Below, one piece after another: positions 63,429-64,000 of a stretch of DNA of 64,000 nt. The notes under the pieces were generated by a model, which made no database searches, had not been told where the DNA came from, and saw nothing but the letters and a program-made list of their open reading frames with translations. The DNA lies in NCBI GenBank assembly GCA_903824185.1, contig CAIJVU010000074.1, positions 62,001 to 126,000 on the forward strand, given 5' to 3'. The stretch comes from an uncultured Hyphomicrobiales bacterium (GTDB lineage Bacteria > Pseudomonadota > Alphaproteobacteria > Rhizobiales > Beijerinckiaceae). A program made the translations under genes and the position numbers. How positions within the stretch are numbered: the stretch's first letter is position 1; every line of letters begins with the position of its first letter.

Positions 63429-64000
63429 ATGGCGTTACCTCTCAAAATTGCAATTGCTGGTGCTTCCGGTCGCATGGGGCGCATGTTGGTCAAAGCGGCC
63501 AGTCAACAGCCGGGTTTGAAACTCATTGCAGCCCTTGATGGCCCACATTCGGAATTTTTGGGAGAGGATTCAGGCCTGCTTGCCGGGATTGCCGCCAATC
63601 AGATTGTGTTGCAATCGCATTTTCCGACCGAGCCTTTTGATGCCTTGCTTGATTTTACGACACCTGTCGCCACAAAAGTCTATCTGGAGCACAGTTCCAA
63701 ACTGGGTCTGATCCATGTCATCGGCACCACCGGTTTCAGTGCGGCGGATCTAGCTTTGATCCAGCAAAAATCGGAAACATGCTGCATCATCCGCTCCGGC
63801 AATATGAGCCTTGGCGTCAATCTCTTGGCAGCGCTTGTCAAAAAAGCCGCGCAATCGCTGGATCCGAGCTTCGACATTGAAATTGTCGAAATGCATCACC
63901 GCATGAAAATCGACGCGCCATCCGGAACAGCTCTGCTTCTTGGCGAGGCCGCCGCGGAAGGACGTCATATTTCACTCAGCGATCATTCTGTTCGGGTGCG
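63429..64000 (+). CDS. dapB: 4-hydroxy-tetrahydrodipicolinate reductase (5' part, cut by window end)
   Basis: 190 residues are present from ATG 63429 and the frame is open at base 64000, so the gene is truncated only by the window. It reduces the dipicolinate precursor with NAD(P)H for lysine and diaminopimelate. NAD(P) loop KIAIAGASGRMGRMLVKA, the DFTTPVAT segment, GTTGFS, and the catalytic EMHHRMKIDAPSGTALLLGEA (His-His and Lys). AAGG lies 9 nt upstream. It completes a pyrF-DUF1330-dapB run. Confidence 0.93.
   Translation, partial: MALPLKIAIAGASGRMGRMLVKAASQQPGLKLIAALDGPHSEFLGEDSGLLAGIAANQIVLQSHFPTEPFDALLDFTTPVATKVYLEHSSKLGLIHVIGTTGFSAADLALIQQKSETCCIIRSGNMSLGVNLLAALVKKAAQSLDPSFDIEIVEMHHRMKIDAPSGTALLLGEAAAEGRHISLSDHSVRV

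Noticed and set aside
63429-64000. dapB as a pseudogene
   Set aside because: It has no internal stop and ends only because the window ends.
1-64000. CRISPR arrays, tRNA or rRNA genes, insertion sequences, prophage
   Set aside because: Reading both strands I found no repeat-spacer pattern, cloverleaf, transposase or phage gene. The repeats seen are short and local.

Overview
This 64 kb window is a gene-dense, mostly core chromosomal segment of an alphaproteobacterium. Markers that point there are fzlA (the GST-like FtsZ partner), olsB, DUF1150 next to hsp20, DUF2244 next to nth and an Ada-type alkyltransferase, kdsB-pheA beside a membrane-anchored cytochrome c, ffs-dnaX-ybaB-recR, and RpoH-type promoters with CTTG-N18 spacing. 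The gene set looks most like Hyphomicrobiales (Rhizobiales) or a relative; I cannot name a genus. I see no tRNA or rRNA genes, insertion sequences, prophage or CRISPR array. The only obviously mobile-type cassette is one toxin-antitoxin pair.

Layout. 1-6.7 kb: the 3' part of pheT, an L,D-transpeptidase lipoprotein, then a leftward run of a sugar-acid dehydratase (IlvD/Edd family), an SDR and a MoeB-like enzyme, and a phosphomannomutase/phosphoglucomutase. 6.8-15.6 kb: a leftward block ffs-dnaX-ybaB-recR-yejABEF (SRP RNA, clamp loader, recombination, peptide uptake). 15.8-21.4 kb: nudC, pheA-kdsB, cytochrome c, infC with a non-canonical AUU start, and a glycosyltransferase. 21.4-27.8 kb: a hydrolase, hsp20-DUF1150 under a heat-shock promoter, a RelE/Xre toxin-antitoxin module with palindromic operators, a PfkB kinase, a Cys-rich membrane protein, msrPQ and a Nudix protein. 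27.8-33.3 kb: the dipeptide transporter dppABCDF. 33.4-38.4 kb: a vitamin B12 uptake locus (riboswitch-btuB-btuC-btuD leftward, btuF rightward). 38.4-45.6 kb: typA, argG, an M17 aminopeptidase, a MarR regulator, an NlpC/P60 peptidase and ghrA. 45.6-56.4 kb: hrpB, mutS, comM-like, olsB, and an fzlA-queG-epimerase operon. 56.5-64 kb: nth, DUF2244, ada, dnaK-dnaJ, pyrF, DUF1330 and the 5' part of dapB, cut by the window edge.

Themes. Peptide scavenging and turnover recur (Yej, Dpp, M17, NlpC/P60, L,D-transpeptidase). Two protein-quality-control loci (hsp20 and dnaKJ) carry RpoH-type promoters of the same architecture. DNA repair genes are scattered through the window (recR, mutS, nth, ada, nudC).

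I do not see a multi-gene system that is clearly new. The unusual signals are mostly non-coding: an 11-bp-phased array of DnaA-box-like 9-mers between nudC and pheA; face-to-face overlapping promoters at btuB/btuF with a probable leaderless btuF mRNA; tandem terminator-like hairpins just before typA; near-perfect or perfect operators at the toxin-antitoxin and marR loci; and short tandem repeats upstream of msrP and between argG and pepA. A His-rich tail on DnaK is the main protein-level oddity. All of these were read by eye and have not been tested by database search or folding software.
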